Notes under the pieces: model-generated
The model's input: the letters and a program-made list of their open reading frames with translations, nothing else
What the model was told of the DNA's origin: nothing
The model's database searches: none
Shown here: in pieces, positions 1-7,195 of the stretch
How the letters are laid out: every line of letters starts with the position of its first letter
Position numbering within the stretch: the stretch's first letter is position 1
Assembly: GCA_016935715.1 (NCBI GenBank)
Contig: JAFGQJ010000272.1
Coordinates: 1 to 21,359 of the forward strand
Source: Spirochaetales bacterium
GTDB lineage: Bacteria; Spirochaetota; Spirochaetia; SZUA-6; DRHE01
Direction: 5' to 3'
DNA: 21,359 nt
Program-made: the position numbers and the translations under genes

Positions 1-812
1 AGCAGCTGATCCATGACGGCCCTGGCCTTCGGATTTCCCTGCGGCCGGACCGCCCGCAGGTACGCGTTTTCCACCCGGTTTTCACCCCGCAGGATCTGCT
101 TCAGAACCGCCGATATTCCCTCCAGCAGGTCGAGGGGTTCGAAACCCGTGATCACCCCCGGCACACCGCCCGGATCTTCCAGAAAGCGGTACGGCTGTTC
201 GCCGATGATCACCGAGACGTGGCCGGGGAGCAGAAAGCCGTCCAGATTTCTGTCCGGGCTGTCCAGCAGGGCACGCAGGGCGGGGGGAACAGTCTTGAAA
301 GCGGTGTAGAGAAACAGGTTGTCCAACCCCTTCCGCAGGGCCTGGAGATAGGCCGCCGCGACCGTGGGAATCGTGGTTTCGAAGCCGATGGCCAGGAAGA
401 CCACCGCCTCTTTTCGCTCCCCGGCGATGGCCAGGAGCTCGCTCGGCGAGTACACGATCCGCACCCGGCCGCTTCCCATGCCGCCGGCCAGGTTTCCGCC
501 TCTCGATCCGGGAACCTTGAGCATGTCTCCGAAGGATACGACCGAGGCTCCGGTCGTATCCAGCAGGCGGAGGGCGTTGTCTATGTAGCCGGTGGGGGTG
601 ACGCAGACCGGGCAACCCGGGCCGGAGACCAGGAGCACGTTTTCCGGCAGCAGGGAATGAACGCCGGAGCGGCGGATGGCAACCGTGTGGGTGCCGCAGA
701 CCTCCATGATCCGTACGGTCCTGCCGAGCTCGGCCGCGGTTCTGCGGATGTCCTCCAGCAGCGGCCTTGCCAGCCTGCGGTCCTGGAGGGTCTGTCTCAG
801 CGTGGAGGACAT
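1..812 (-). CDS. hypD: HypD, hydrogenase maturation iron-sulfur protein (partial, C-terminus beyond left edge)
   Basis: HypD works with HypC as the scaffold on which the Fe(CN)2CO group of [NiFe] hydrogenase is assembled in the cytoplasm. The frame reads from an ATG at 812 and stays open to base 3, giving 270 residues of a family usually about 360-380 long, so the gene is cut by the window edge and not shown to be broken. Family signatures are visible: CGTHT with Cys39, GPGCPVC with Cys67 and Cys70, and the FGDMLKVPGS and GFETT segments. The start is backed by an AGAAGG ribosome site a few bases upstream. It begins 29 bp after the hypC stop, so hypF, hypC and hypD look like one operon. The four-cysteine cluster region near the C-terminus cannot be checked here. 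Confidence 0.95.
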   Translation of the reverse strand, partial: MSSTLRQTLQDRRLARPLLEDIRRTAAELGRTVRIMEVCGTHTVAIRRSGVHSLLPENVLLVSGPGCPVCVTPTGYIDNALRLLDTTGASVVSFGDMLKVPGSRGGNLAGGMGSGRVRIVYSPSELLAIAGERKEAVVFLAIGFETTIPTVAAAYLQALRKGLDNLFLYTAFKTVPPALRALLDSPDRNLDGFLLPGHVSVIIGEQPYRFLEDPGGVPGVITGFEPLDLLEGISAVLKQILRGENRVENAYLRAVRPQGNPKARAVMDQL

Positions 813-841
813 CTACCTTCTCGCAGCGCAGGGCCGGAGGA

Positions 842-1063
842 TCACCCGGGTTCCTCCATGGCTCGCAGCAGCTTCAGCCGCTCCTCCGCCTCCTGCAGGT
901 CGAGCAGATCTATCGCGTAGCCGGCGTGGATGATCACGAAATCACCGACCTTCGCCTCCTCTATCAGGGTGACATCCACCTCGGTTTCCAGCTCGTCCTG
1001 TCTCACCAGCGCCCTGCCGTCTTCCAGGATCTTCGTGATTTCCATCGGCACAGCCAAACACAT
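842..1063 (-). CDS. hypC: HypC/HybG/HupF family hydrogenase assembly chaperone
   Basis: A 73-residue protein of normal family length. It starts with the MCLAVP signature; after removal of the initiator Met, Cys2 is the ligand that holds the iron centre in the HypC-HypD complex and later contacts the hydrogenase large subunit. The rest matches the small beta-barrel fold of the family, including VGDFVIIHAGYAI and a helical tail (residues 54-68). The ATG at 1063 follows GGAGGAG with good spacing. It lies 21 bp after the hypF stop and 29 bp before hypD, the usual Hyp neighbours. No hydrogenase structural gene is in the window, so which hydrogenase it serves cannot be said. Confidence 0.96.
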   Translation of the reverse strand: MCLAVPMEITKILEDGRALVRQDELETEVDVTLIEEAKVGDFVIIHAGYAIDLLDLQEAEERLKLLRAMEEPG

Positions 1064-1084
1064 GGTCTCCTCCAGAGCTCTAAT

Positions 1085-3445
1085 TTATTCATTCTCCGGC
1101 AGAAAATAAACCTGGCCCACGGCGATTCCCCCATCCCCGGGCGGAATATCCCTGTGCGTGTACACCTGAAAACCTTCCGCCCTCAGAGCCGGCAGCAGCA
1201 GCTCGGAAAGCAGCACGTTCTGAAATACGCCGCCGGAAACGGCTATCCCGGACAGTCCTGTCTGCTCCCGCATGAGCCTGGCGCCTTCCAGGGAGGCGGC
1301 GGCGACTGCTTTGTGGAACTCCAGGGCAAGGGAGGGAACCTGCGAATCATCGCGGGGAAGCCCTCCTCCCTTCCCCCGGACGCCGCCGCTTCGGGCCAGG
1401 GATTGGAGAAGCGCACGACAGTCGAACCGGAACGGCTCCCCCGGCTCCCTGACCAGGGTGATATCCCAGTCCGAGCACCTGGTGTCGTTCGGGAGGGGCT
1501 TCCCGTCGTAGACGCCCAGGGCAAGGCCCTCCAGACGGATCGGGCCTTCCCCTTCGTAGCTGACCCGTTCCACCAGTCCCAACAGGGCGGCGGCGGCGTC
1601 GAAGATCCTTCCCAGCGACGAGGTGGAGGGAGAATTGACCCCCTTTGCGACCATCTCCGCCAGGGTGTCGAGCTGACTCTCCGCAAGCCTGTACCCCTGG
1701 CAGAACAGCCGCCGAAGCTCGCCTGGCTCGAGGATGCCCGCAAGCAGGGCCACGGCGATTCGCAGCGGGTGAAGCACCGCCGCCTCGCCTCCCGGAAGCT
1801 GGAAAGAATCGAAATGTCCCAATCTCCGGAACCCGTCGCGCCGGGCGTGCAGGAACTCGCCTCCCCAGATCGTTCCGTCGCTGCCGTAGCCGGTGCCGTC
1901 GAAGGACAGCCCGATGACCTCTTCCAGGCCGTGTTCGGCCATCACCGCCAGCAGGTGGGCATGGTGGTGCTGCACCCCGACCTTGCGCTCGATATCCTGT
2001 TTCAGGGCCCAGCGGGTGGAGTGGTAGCCCGGGTGAAGGTCGTAGACCAGAGTCTCCGGCTGCAGCTCGTACAGGGACAGGATCTTGCGGATCTGGAGCT
2101 CGAAATCCCTGAGCGTGAGCGGTTCCTCCAGGTCCCCGATGTAGGGAGCCAGGTAGATATCCGACCCCCTGCCAAGGGCGGGAGCGTTCTTCAGATCCGC
2201 CCCCGCAGCCAGCACCGTGGCCTCCAGCGGCGCGTTCAGGGTGATCAGCCGCGGTACATATCCTCGGGAGCGGCGCAGGAATATGCGCTCGCCGTAACGG
2301 GTGGTCCGTTCCACCGAATCGTCGCTGCGAAACAGGATCCGCCGATCGTGGTAGAGAAACAGGTCCGCCACGCCGGACAGCTTGGCGAAAGCCTGCTGCG
2401 GTTCGGTGATGATGGGCTCGTCCTTCAGGTTGCCCGAAGTCATGACCAGGTGCCGGTAGCTGGTCCGTGCATCGGGATAGTGAAACAGCAGCAGGTGGAG
2501 GGGAGTGTAGGGCAGCATGATGCCCAGCGTACCGGTTTGCGAGACCGCCGAAAGGTGGGGCGGCGCACCCTCCGCCAGTGGGGCGATCAGGATGGGGCTG
2601 GCCGTGCTCGTCAACCGCTCCCAGTCCCCCTCCTGCAGGCGGCAGAGCCGCTCGGTTTCCTCCCTGTCCGCCACCATCAGGGCGAAGGGTTTGCGCTCCC
2701 GTTCCTTGTCCCTTCGGATGCGCTTCATGGCGGAGGCGCTGCGCGGATCCGCGGCCAGGTGAAAGCCGCCGATTCCCTGGACCGCAACGATCTTCCCCGC
2801 CTCCAGCGCCGTCACGGTCTCCAGAACCGGATCTCCCTCCACGGGAGTACCGTCTGCGGCTCGAAGCTCCAGAGTCGGCCCGCAGGACCAGCACGAGTTG
2901 GTCTGGGAGTGGAAACGCCGGTCCAGCGGATCGGTATATTCGGCCAGGCAGTCGGGACACTGGGGGAAATCGATCATGGACGTCGTGTCCCGATCGAACG
3001 GGGTGTCCTGGACCACCGAATAGCGGGGGCCGCACTGGGTGCAGGTGATGAACGGGTAGAGGTACCGGCGGTTCTCCTCGTCGAAGAGCTCGGCTCTGCA
3101 CTCCGGGCAGATGGCCAGATCCGGAGGGATCGGGGGAAAACTGTAGGTGGTGGCTTTGCTCTCCAGGATGCGGAAGGACTGCTCCTCCCGCGGCGGGATC
3201 TGCTCGGATTGCATCCGCTCCAGGACCGCGGCCGGGGGAAGCATCTCCCTCAGAGCTGCGGGGAATGCTTCGACCGCATCCGCAGGCCCCTGGATTTCGG
3301 CAACCACTTCGGAGCGCTCGTTGCGCACGAATCCGACAAGGCCCAGAGAAACTGCACAGCGGTACACCGTGGGGCGGAATCCGACCCCCTGGATGATTCC
3401 TCGAAATACGTATCGACTTCGTTCAGGTTGCGTTCGGTTGTTCAC
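1085..3445 (-). CDS. hypF: HypF, carbamoyltransferase for hydrogenase cyanide-ligand synthesis
   Basis: HypF turns carbamoyl phosphate and ATP into a carbamoyl-adenylate and passes the carbamoyl group to HypE, the source of the hydrogenase cyanide ligands. All expected domains appear in order: an acylphosphatase domain with GVGFRP; two zinc-finger pairs (CPEC...CTQC and CPDC...CWSC); a YrdC-like domain beginning near KIVAVQGIGGFHLA; and a Kae1-like domain with HHHAH and a C-terminal SGGVFQN. The open frame extends to a GTG at 3511. I prefer the GTG at 3445 (786 residues): it puts about 11 residues before the acylphosphatase motif, as is normal for HypF, and a plausible promoter (3502-3531) covers the longer start. 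Neither start has a strong ribosome site. Confidence 0.94.
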   Translation of the reverse strand: MNNRTQPERSRYVFRGIIQGVGFRPTVYRCAVSLGLVGFVRNERSEVVAEIQGPADAVEAFPAALREMLPPAAVLERMQSEQIPPREEQSFRILESKATTYSFPPIPPDLAICPECRAELFDEENRRYLYPFITCTQCGPRYSVVQDTPFDRDTTSMIDFPQCPDCLAEYTDPLDRRFHSQTNSCWSCGPTLELRAADGTPVEGDPVLETVTALEAGKIVAVQGIGGFHLAADPRSASAMKRIRRDKERERKPFALMVADREETERLCRLQEGDWERLTSTASPILIAPLAEGAPPHLSAVSQTGTLGIMLPYTPLHLLLFHYPDARTSYRHLVMTSGNLKDEPIITEPQQAFAKLSGVADLFLYHDRRILFRSDDSVERTTRYGERIFLRRSRGYVPRLITLNAPLEATVLAAGADLKNAPALGRGSDIYLAPYIGDLEEPLTLRDFELQIRKILSLYELQPETLVYDLHPGYHSTRWALKQDIERKVGVQHHHAHLLAVMAEHGLEEVIGLSFDGTGYGSDGTIWGGEFLHARRDGFRRLGHFDSFQLPGGEAAVLHPLRIAVALLAGILEPGELRRLFCQGYRLAESQLDTLAEMVAKGVNSPSTSSLGRIFDAAAALLGLVERVSYEGEGPIRLEGLALGVYDGKPLPNDTRCSDWDITLVREPGEPFRFDCRALLQSLARSGGVRGKGGGLPRDDSQVPSLALEFHKAVAAASLEGARLMREQTGLSGIAVSGGVFQNVLLSELLLPALRAEGFQVYTHRDIPPGDGGIAVGQVYFLPENE

Positions 3446-3501
3446 TGGTCGCTTTGGCTCTCTGGTATAAGGCCGAAATCTTCGTGGACGGACTGCACCC
3501 T

Positions 3502-3531
3502 GTAATAACACTGGGGGGGTGTGAGAATCAA
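3502..3531 (-). promoter_or_regulatory. Possible sigma-70 promoter of the hypF-hypC-hypD operon
   Basis: On the minus strand TTGATT (3531-3526), 18 bp, then TATTAC (3507-3502). The predicted transcription start near 3495 lies inside the longer hypF frame and would leave a leader of about 50 nt before the GTG at 3445. The -10 box is only a 4/6 match, so this is tentative. Confidence 0.35.
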
Positions 3532-3556
3532 GAGCAGAACGAGGGAAAGCGAGTTC

Positions 3557-3585
3557 TTGACGAACGACGGGGGCAACGGTAAAGT
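3557..3585 (+). promoter_or_regulatory. Putative sigma-70 promoter directly abutting the UPRT-like gene
   Basis: TTGACG (3557-3562), 17 bp, TAAAGT (3580-3585), then only 6 bp to the ATG at 3592. The transcript would begin at or very near the start codon, so the mRNA may be leaderless. Confidence 0.5.
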
Positions 3586-3591
3586 TGGGTC

Positions 3592-4653
3592 ATGAAAAAT
3601 ATCGTGCTGCAGGCCTCCGATCTGGACGGGTATCTCACGGACCAGGACAAGCAAACGATCGCTCGCATGGACGCAAAGTTCGCCGAGGCGATGGAGCTGT
3701 TTCCGAAGCTCGGCAGCGCCGCGGACCCGGGGCAGAAGAAGGAGGCGAGAGCGAAGCTCATCGCGGTTTACAATGAGATGGGCAAACAGATGCAGGAGAT
3801 TGCCCGCAGAGAACCGAATATCCACGTGTACTCCTTCGAAACGCCCCGCTCGAGCCACGGGGAAGCCTCGCGTCTCATTGCCAAACTGCGGGATATTCAC
3901 ACCGAGACACCGGAGTTCCTCTACTACATCCAGCGGGCCTACGAGCTGCTGTTCAACCTGACCTTTTCCAGCTCGATCCCGGAGCAGAAAAATTATATTT
4001 TCGTCGATACGCCGGTGAGCCAGCCGGTGCAGAACTACGCCGTGCACAAGATCCCGGATATCGATGCGAAGGTGGGGAATTCGGTGATGTGCGTGATGCT
4101 GCGGGCCGCCCTGCTGCCGTCGATGATCGTGTCCAAGGAAATCCAGGAATATTCGTCCAACGACTACGTCACTCCCTTTGCCCTGTTCCGTATAAGCCGG
4201 GACGACACCAAAGAGGAGCACAATATGGCCTACATCCTGGATCTTGAACGCTCCTACTTCGATCTGGAACTTCTCGACGGCAAGGATCTGTTCTTCGCCG
4301 ACCCGATGAATGCCACGGGAGGCAGCCTGGTAACCATCGTGAAATACCTCCTCGATCAGGGAATCAAACCCCGTTCGATCATCTTTCTCAACGTGATCTC
4401 CGTCCTGAAAGGGTCTCTGCGGATCGTGCGTGCGATTGAACGCTCGGAGATATACACCCTGTGGATGGACCCCAGTCTGAACAACAAGGCCTACATCATG
4501 CCCGGGCTGGGCGACGCGGGTGATCGCATCAACGGAGAGGATCAACCCGATCACGCGCGGAACATCATCCAACTGATCGCCGACTACGGCGTCGGCATCA
4601 ACTCCCTGTACCGGGCGCAGGTTCGCAAGATCGAAGAAACGGTTCTGGGATAG
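3592..4653 (+). CDS. Uracil phosphoribosyltransferase-like protein with N-terminal extension
   Basis: The C-terminal ~210 residues carry hallmarks of uracil phosphoribosyltransferase, which makes UMP from uracil and PRPP: the MLRAAL segment (169-174, with the conserved Arg171), the PRPP loop DPMNATGGS (237-245, family consensus DPMLATGGS) and the uracil-binding stretch YIMPGLGDAGDR (301-312). At 353 residues it is far longer than the ~210 of ordinary Upp. Residues 1-140 form an extra, mostly helical charged region I do not recognise. The start at 3592 has no good ribosome site but abuts a promoter. A membrane-protein gene follows after 13 bp, probably co-transcribed. The catalytic motifs look intact, so UPRT activity is likely; the role of the extension is unknown. 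Confidence 0.85.
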   Translation: MKNIVLQASDLDGYLTDQDKQTIARMDAKFAEAMELFPKLGSAADPGQKKEARAKLIAVYNEMGKQMQEIARREPNIHVYSFETPRSSHGEASRLIAKLRDIHTETPEFLYYIQRAYELLFNLTFSSSIPEQKNYIFVDTPVSQPVQNYAVHKIPDIDAKVGNSVMCVMLRAALLPSMIVSKEIQEYSSNDYVTPFALFRISRDDTKEEHNMAYILDLERSYFDLELLDGKDLFFADPMNATGGSLVTIVKYLLDQGIKPRSIIFLNVISVLKGSLRIVRAIERSEIYTLWMDPSLNNKAYIMPGLGDAGDRINGEDQPDHARNIIQLIADYGVGINSLYRAQVRKIEETVLG

Positions 4654-4666
4654 GGGGGTAATCCGC

Positions 4667-5296
4667 ATGAGTCTGTTCGCGATCCTGGGCGTACCCTGCA
4701 TCACTCTGTTTCTCCTCTTCGCGGATGACAGGCAGCCGGCAGGAGGCACCGCAACCCTGAGGCGGGGATTGCTCGTCCTGGAGTTCATCAAGGGCTTTTT
4801 CTACGCCATTGCCGGTTTGGTGGTGACCTTCCTGGTGCGCAGGTATGCGTTTCTCTCCTACCGCGGTTTTCCCCTTTACCTGCTGTTCCTCTTCACCGAT
4901 CATCTGATTCCCGCGCTTTTTCTGGTCGTGATGTACTTTCTGCTCTACGCCCGTCAGTCATACCGCGTGCTGCTGTGTTTCGGTGCAGGATTCTACACGT
5001 TGATCGCACTGGTGGAAGTTGTCGCCCGGTACGGCCACTACGAGCCTTACCATTTGTTCCTGCTTCCCGCCGTGCGTATGGGCGGTCTGCTGTTCATCAC
5101 GATCTTTTTTGTCCGTTATCGGGAGTGGTACGGACTGCTGCGAATCCTGTTTCTGATCCTGCTCGTTTCGGTTCCCTTCCTGAGCGCGGCAATCACCTGG
5201 CTGTACATGCGCTCCTTTCTTTTCTGGTCCGCCCTGGTCACGGTCCTGTTTTTTTTCGGGTCCCTGGTCTACACGTATATGGAATGGAAACGATAG
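4667..5296 (+). CDS. Hypothetical multi-pass inner-membrane protein (about seven helices)
   Basis: A very hydrophobic 209-residue protein with about seven predicted membrane segments near residues 2-19, 37-57, 68-94, 100-120, 128-149, 157-179 and 184-204. The loops are short and contain basic residues; the C-terminus (EWKR) is charged. I do not recognise a family and see no transporter, kinase or catalytic motif. The ATG follows a G-rich stretch (GGGGGG) with about 8 bp spacing. It starts 13 bp after the UPRT-like gene, so the two are probably one transcript; a link to uracil uptake would be speculation. It converges with tetR, the stop codons being only 10 bp apart with no visible terminator between them. 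Confidence 0.7.
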   Translation: MSLFAILGVPCITLFLLFADDRQPAGGTATLRRGLLVLEFIKGFFYAIAGLVVTFLVRRYAFLSYRGFPLYLLFLFTDHLIPALFLVVMYFLLYARQSYRVLLCFGAGFYTLIALVEVVARYGHYEPYHLFLLPAVRMGGLLFITIFFVRYREWYGLLRILFLILLVSVPFLSAAITWLYMRSFLFWSALVTVLFFFGSLVYTYMEWKR

Positions 5297-5306
5297 TCGC
5301 GCCGGA

Positions 5307-5897
5307 TCAATCGCGAACGGCCAGCCCCGTTCCCAGGATGCGCAGCAGAGTATCGATATCCACGGCGTAGGGTGGTTTGTTCTTCCGCTGAAAGATCGTG
5401 AGATCCTGGGACAGCAGCAGCACGATGGTGTTGTAGACGATCAGGGATGCCGCTTCCGGATCGATCTCCGCGGCAAAGATGCCTTCCTCCTGACCCTGGG
5501 CGATGATACCCTTCACGGTTTCGACCCCTTCGGCAAACAGGTCTTTCGAGGACCGGGATTTGATCCACCGGGGCATCAGGTCATTGCCGGGAATGTAGAG
5601 ATCTCTGTACAACGGATAGGTGTCCAGAAACCAGGCATAGGTGTGGACGAAGATCTCGAGCTTCTCCACGGCGCTCGCGGCGGATTTGCTCCTCTGGGTG
5701 AACTCGTACTGGAATTCATTGTAGGTAGCCAGCATCACCGAGGTGAACAGCTGTTCCTTGTTCTTGAAGTAGTTGTAGAACGTGGGCTTGGAGATGCCTA
5801 TTTCGGCGATCAGATCAGACAGCGAAGCCTTGCGGTACCAGAACTCGTGGAAGTATTCCCTGGCTTTCTCGATGGTCCGCTCTTTCTTTTCTTCCAT
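5307..5897 (-). CDS. TetR/AcrR family transcriptional regulator
   Basis: A 196-residue one-component repressor-type protein. The N-terminal helix-turn-helix is typical of TetR: LSDLIAEIGISKPTFYNYF followed by KNKEQLF, roughly residues 26-52. The remaining ~140 residues would form the helical ligand-binding and dimer domain, whose ligand cannot be told from sequence. I chose the ATG at 5897 and not the further upstream start at 5930, because GAAGGGGTGA sits at the right distance before it. The gene has its own promoter (5972-6000) and a 15-bp-arm inverted repeat over the expected transcription start, consistent with autoregulation. It lies downstream of fba on the same strand, but its own promoter makes a functional link doubtful. 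Confidence 0.9.
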   Translation of the reverse strand: MEEKKERTIEKAREYFHEFWYRKASLSDLIAEIGISKPTFYNYFKNKEQLFTSVMLATYNEFQYEFTQRSKSAASAVEKLEIFVHTYAWFLDTYPLYRDLYIPGNDLMPRWIKSRSSKDLFAEGVETVKGIIAQGQEEGIFAAEIDPEAASLIVYNTIVLLLSQDLTIFQRKNKPPYAVDIDTLLRILGTGLAVRD

Positions 5898-5920
5898 CGA
5901 TTCACCCCTTCTACGCACGT

Positions 5921-5966
5921 GATGACGCACTCTTCGAGATCAGGCGACAAAGAAGAATGCGTCGTC
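5921..5966. promoter_or_regulatory. Large inverted repeat at the tetR transcription start (candidate operator)
   Basis: Arms 5921-5935 (GATGACGCACTCTTC) and 5952-5966 (GAAGAATGCGTCGTC) are inverted repeats matching at 13 of 15 positions, with a 16-bp centre. The outer edge coincides with the predicted tetR transcription start (~5965), where an autorepressor would bind. If transcribed it could instead fold as a leader hairpin. Confidence 0.55.
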
Positions 5967-5971
5967 TTTAT

Positions 5972-6000
5972 ATAGTAGAAGGCCCCGTCTGGCTTTGCAA
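5972..6000 (-). promoter_or_regulatory. Sigma-70 promoter of tetR
   Basis: On the minus strand TTGCAA (6000-5995), 17 bp, TACTAT (5977-5972). Predicted start about 5965, giving a leader of about 68 nt. The same TACTAT -10 box occurs at the tRNA-Glu promoter. A perfect 12-bp palindrome (CAATATATATTG, 6001-6012) directly abuts the -35 box. Confidence 0.6.
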
Positions 6001-6020
6001 CAATATATATTGAACTTGTT

Positions 6021-6992
6021 TCAGGCCCGATCTGCGCTTCCCAGCACCTCGCGGTTCTTGCGGATGATCATTTGGATCAGCTCATCCCTGGCCGGTCCCA
6101 GGTACTTGCGCGGATCGAAGTTCTTCGGATCTTCGCTGAGCATCTTGCGCACCACCGCGGTGACCACCAGACGCCCGTCGGAGTCGATGTTGATCTTGCA
6201 AACCGCCGATTTCGCCGCCCGGCGCAGCTGATCTTCCGAGACGCCGACCGCTCCCTCCAGCTTGCCGCCGTACTCGTTTATCATGTCCACGTACACCGGG
6301 AGAACCGAGGATGCCCCGTGCAGCACGATGGGAAAACCGGGGATGCGCTTTTCGATCTCCTCGAGGATGTCGAAGCGCAGCGGGGGAGGTGATTCGCCGG
6401 GTTTGACCTTGAATTTATAGGCGCCGTGGGAGGTGCCGATGGATATGGCCAGGCTGTCGACGCCCGTTTTTTTTACGAAATCCTCCACGTCATCCGGGTC
6501 CGTGTAATTGGTGGCCTCATGGGACACGGCGTCTTCGATACCGGCCAGCACGCCCAGCTCTCCCTCGACGGACACATCGTGCTTGTGGGCGTACTCGACC
6601 ACCCTGGCGGTGAGGGCAACATTGTCATCGTAGGCATGGGCGGAGCCGTCGATCATCACCGAAGAGAAACCCGTTTCTATGCAGGATACGGCTAGTTCGT
6701 ACGTGTCGCCGTGATCCAGATGCAACGCCACGGGGATGGGATGTTCGGAGGAGTTTACGATTTCCATCGCCCCCTCGGCCATGTAGCGCAGCAGGGTCTG
6801 ATTGGCGTACTTCCGGGCGCCTTTCGAGATTTGAAGGATCAGAGGGGAGCGGCTTTCCAGGCAGCCGGTGACGATCGCCTGCAGCTGTTCCAGGTTATTG
6901 AAATTGTACGCCGGAACGGCATAGCCGCCTTCCATCGCTTTGCTGAACATCTCCTTGGTGTTGGACAATCCGATCTCTTTGTAGTGAGTCAT
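6021..6992 (-). CDS. fba: Class II fructose-1,6-bisphosphate aldolase
   Basis: A zinc-dependent glycolytic enzyme that splits fructose 1,6-bisphosphate into dihydroxyacetone phosphate and glyceraldehyde 3-phosphate, and runs in reverse in gluconeogenesis. The 323 residues contain the class II signature HLDHGD (91-96) with the expected catalytic Asp93 and zinc ligand His94, the EGELG segment (143-147), and further zinc ligands His189 (in SHG) and His225 (in LHGASS). The stretch HPIPVALHLDHG is typical of the FbaA/GatY superfamily; substrate is inferred from overall similarity, so a tagatose-type aldolase is not fully excluded. The ATG follows AGGAGGAACAA. A promoter lies at 7016-7044, and the 31-bp repeat array begins 6 bp beyond its -35 box. 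Confidence 0.93.
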   Translation of the reverse strand: MTHYKEIGLSNTKEMFSKAMEGGYAVPAYNFNNLEQLQAIVTGCLESRSPLILQISKGARKYANQTLLRYMAEGAMEIVNSSEHPIPVALHLDHGDTYELAVSCIETGFSSVMIDGSAHAYDDNVALTARVVEYAHKHDVSVEGELGVLAGIEDAVSHEATNYTDPDDVEDFVKKTGVDSLAISIGTSHGAYKFKVKPGESPPPLRFDILEEIEKRIPGFPIVLHGASSVLPVYVDMINEYGGKLEGAVGVSEDQLRRAAKSAVCKINIDSDGRLVVTAVVRKMLSEDPKNFDPRKYLGPARDELIQMIIRKNREVLGSADRA

Positions 6993-7015
6993 TTGTTCCT
7001 CCTGGGTTGCCGCTT

Positions 7016-7044
7016 ACTATGCTTGGATTCCGACAAGCTGTCAA
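7016..7044 (-). promoter_or_regulatory. Sigma-70 promoter of fba
   Basis: On the minus strand a perfect TTGACA (7044-7039), 17 bp, CATAGT (7021-7016). Predicted start near 7009, 17 nt before the ATG, leaving room for the AGGAGG ribosome site. Confidence 0.65.
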
Positions 7045-7049
7045 TACTG

Positions 7050-7149
7050 CCCCGCCTGTCGCCCCACCTGCCGGCCGACACCCCGCCTGTCGCCACACTT
7101 GCCGGCCGACACCCCGCCTGTCGCCACACTTGCCGGCCGACACCCCGCC
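7050..7149. repeat. Three 31-bp tandem repeats plus a partial fourth, between divergent promoters
   Basis: Units begin at 7050, 7081 and 7112. Units 2 and 3 are identical; unit 1 differs at two bases. A partial fourth copy starts at 7143. Each unit contains the near-palindrome TGCCGGCCGACA (7069-7080, 7100-7111, 7131-7142). The period is about three DNA helical turns, so the dyads lie on one face. The array fills the space between the fba -35 box (ends 7044) and the lipoprotein -35 box (starts 7162). An operator array is the simplest reading. Confidence 0.85.
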
Positions 7150-7161
7150 GCCCTAAGCACC

Positions 7162-7190
7162 TTGACCAAGTTGCGGCACGGTTGTAGCTT
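7162..7190 (+). promoter_or_regulatory. Sigma-70 promoter abutting the BMP-like lipoprotein gene
   Basis: TTGACC (7162-7167), 17 bp, TAGCTT (7185-7190), then 5 bp to the GTG at 7196. The predicted transcript starts within the start codon, so it is a candidate leaderless mRNA. Confidence 0.5.
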
Positions 7191-7195
7191 GGGGT

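Noticed and set aside
1347..3101. 584-codon minus-strand frame inside hypF
   Set aside because: Out-of-frame shadow of hypF; low-complexity Arg/Pro/Gly composition and no motif.
767..3505. 912-codon open frame on the plus strand opposite hypC and hypF
   Set aside because: It is the antisense shadow of two certain genes. GC-rich codon use keeps stop codons rare in the opposite frame, and the translation is rich in Gln, Arg, Gly and Pro without any domain.
3442..4791. 449-codon minus-strand frame opposite the UPRT-like gene
   Set aside because: The plus strand has clear UPRT motifs in the same DNA; the antisense product has no recognisable feature.
7050..7149. 31-bp repeats as a CRISPR array
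   Set aside because: The repeats are directly contiguous with no spacers between them, and there are no cas genes.
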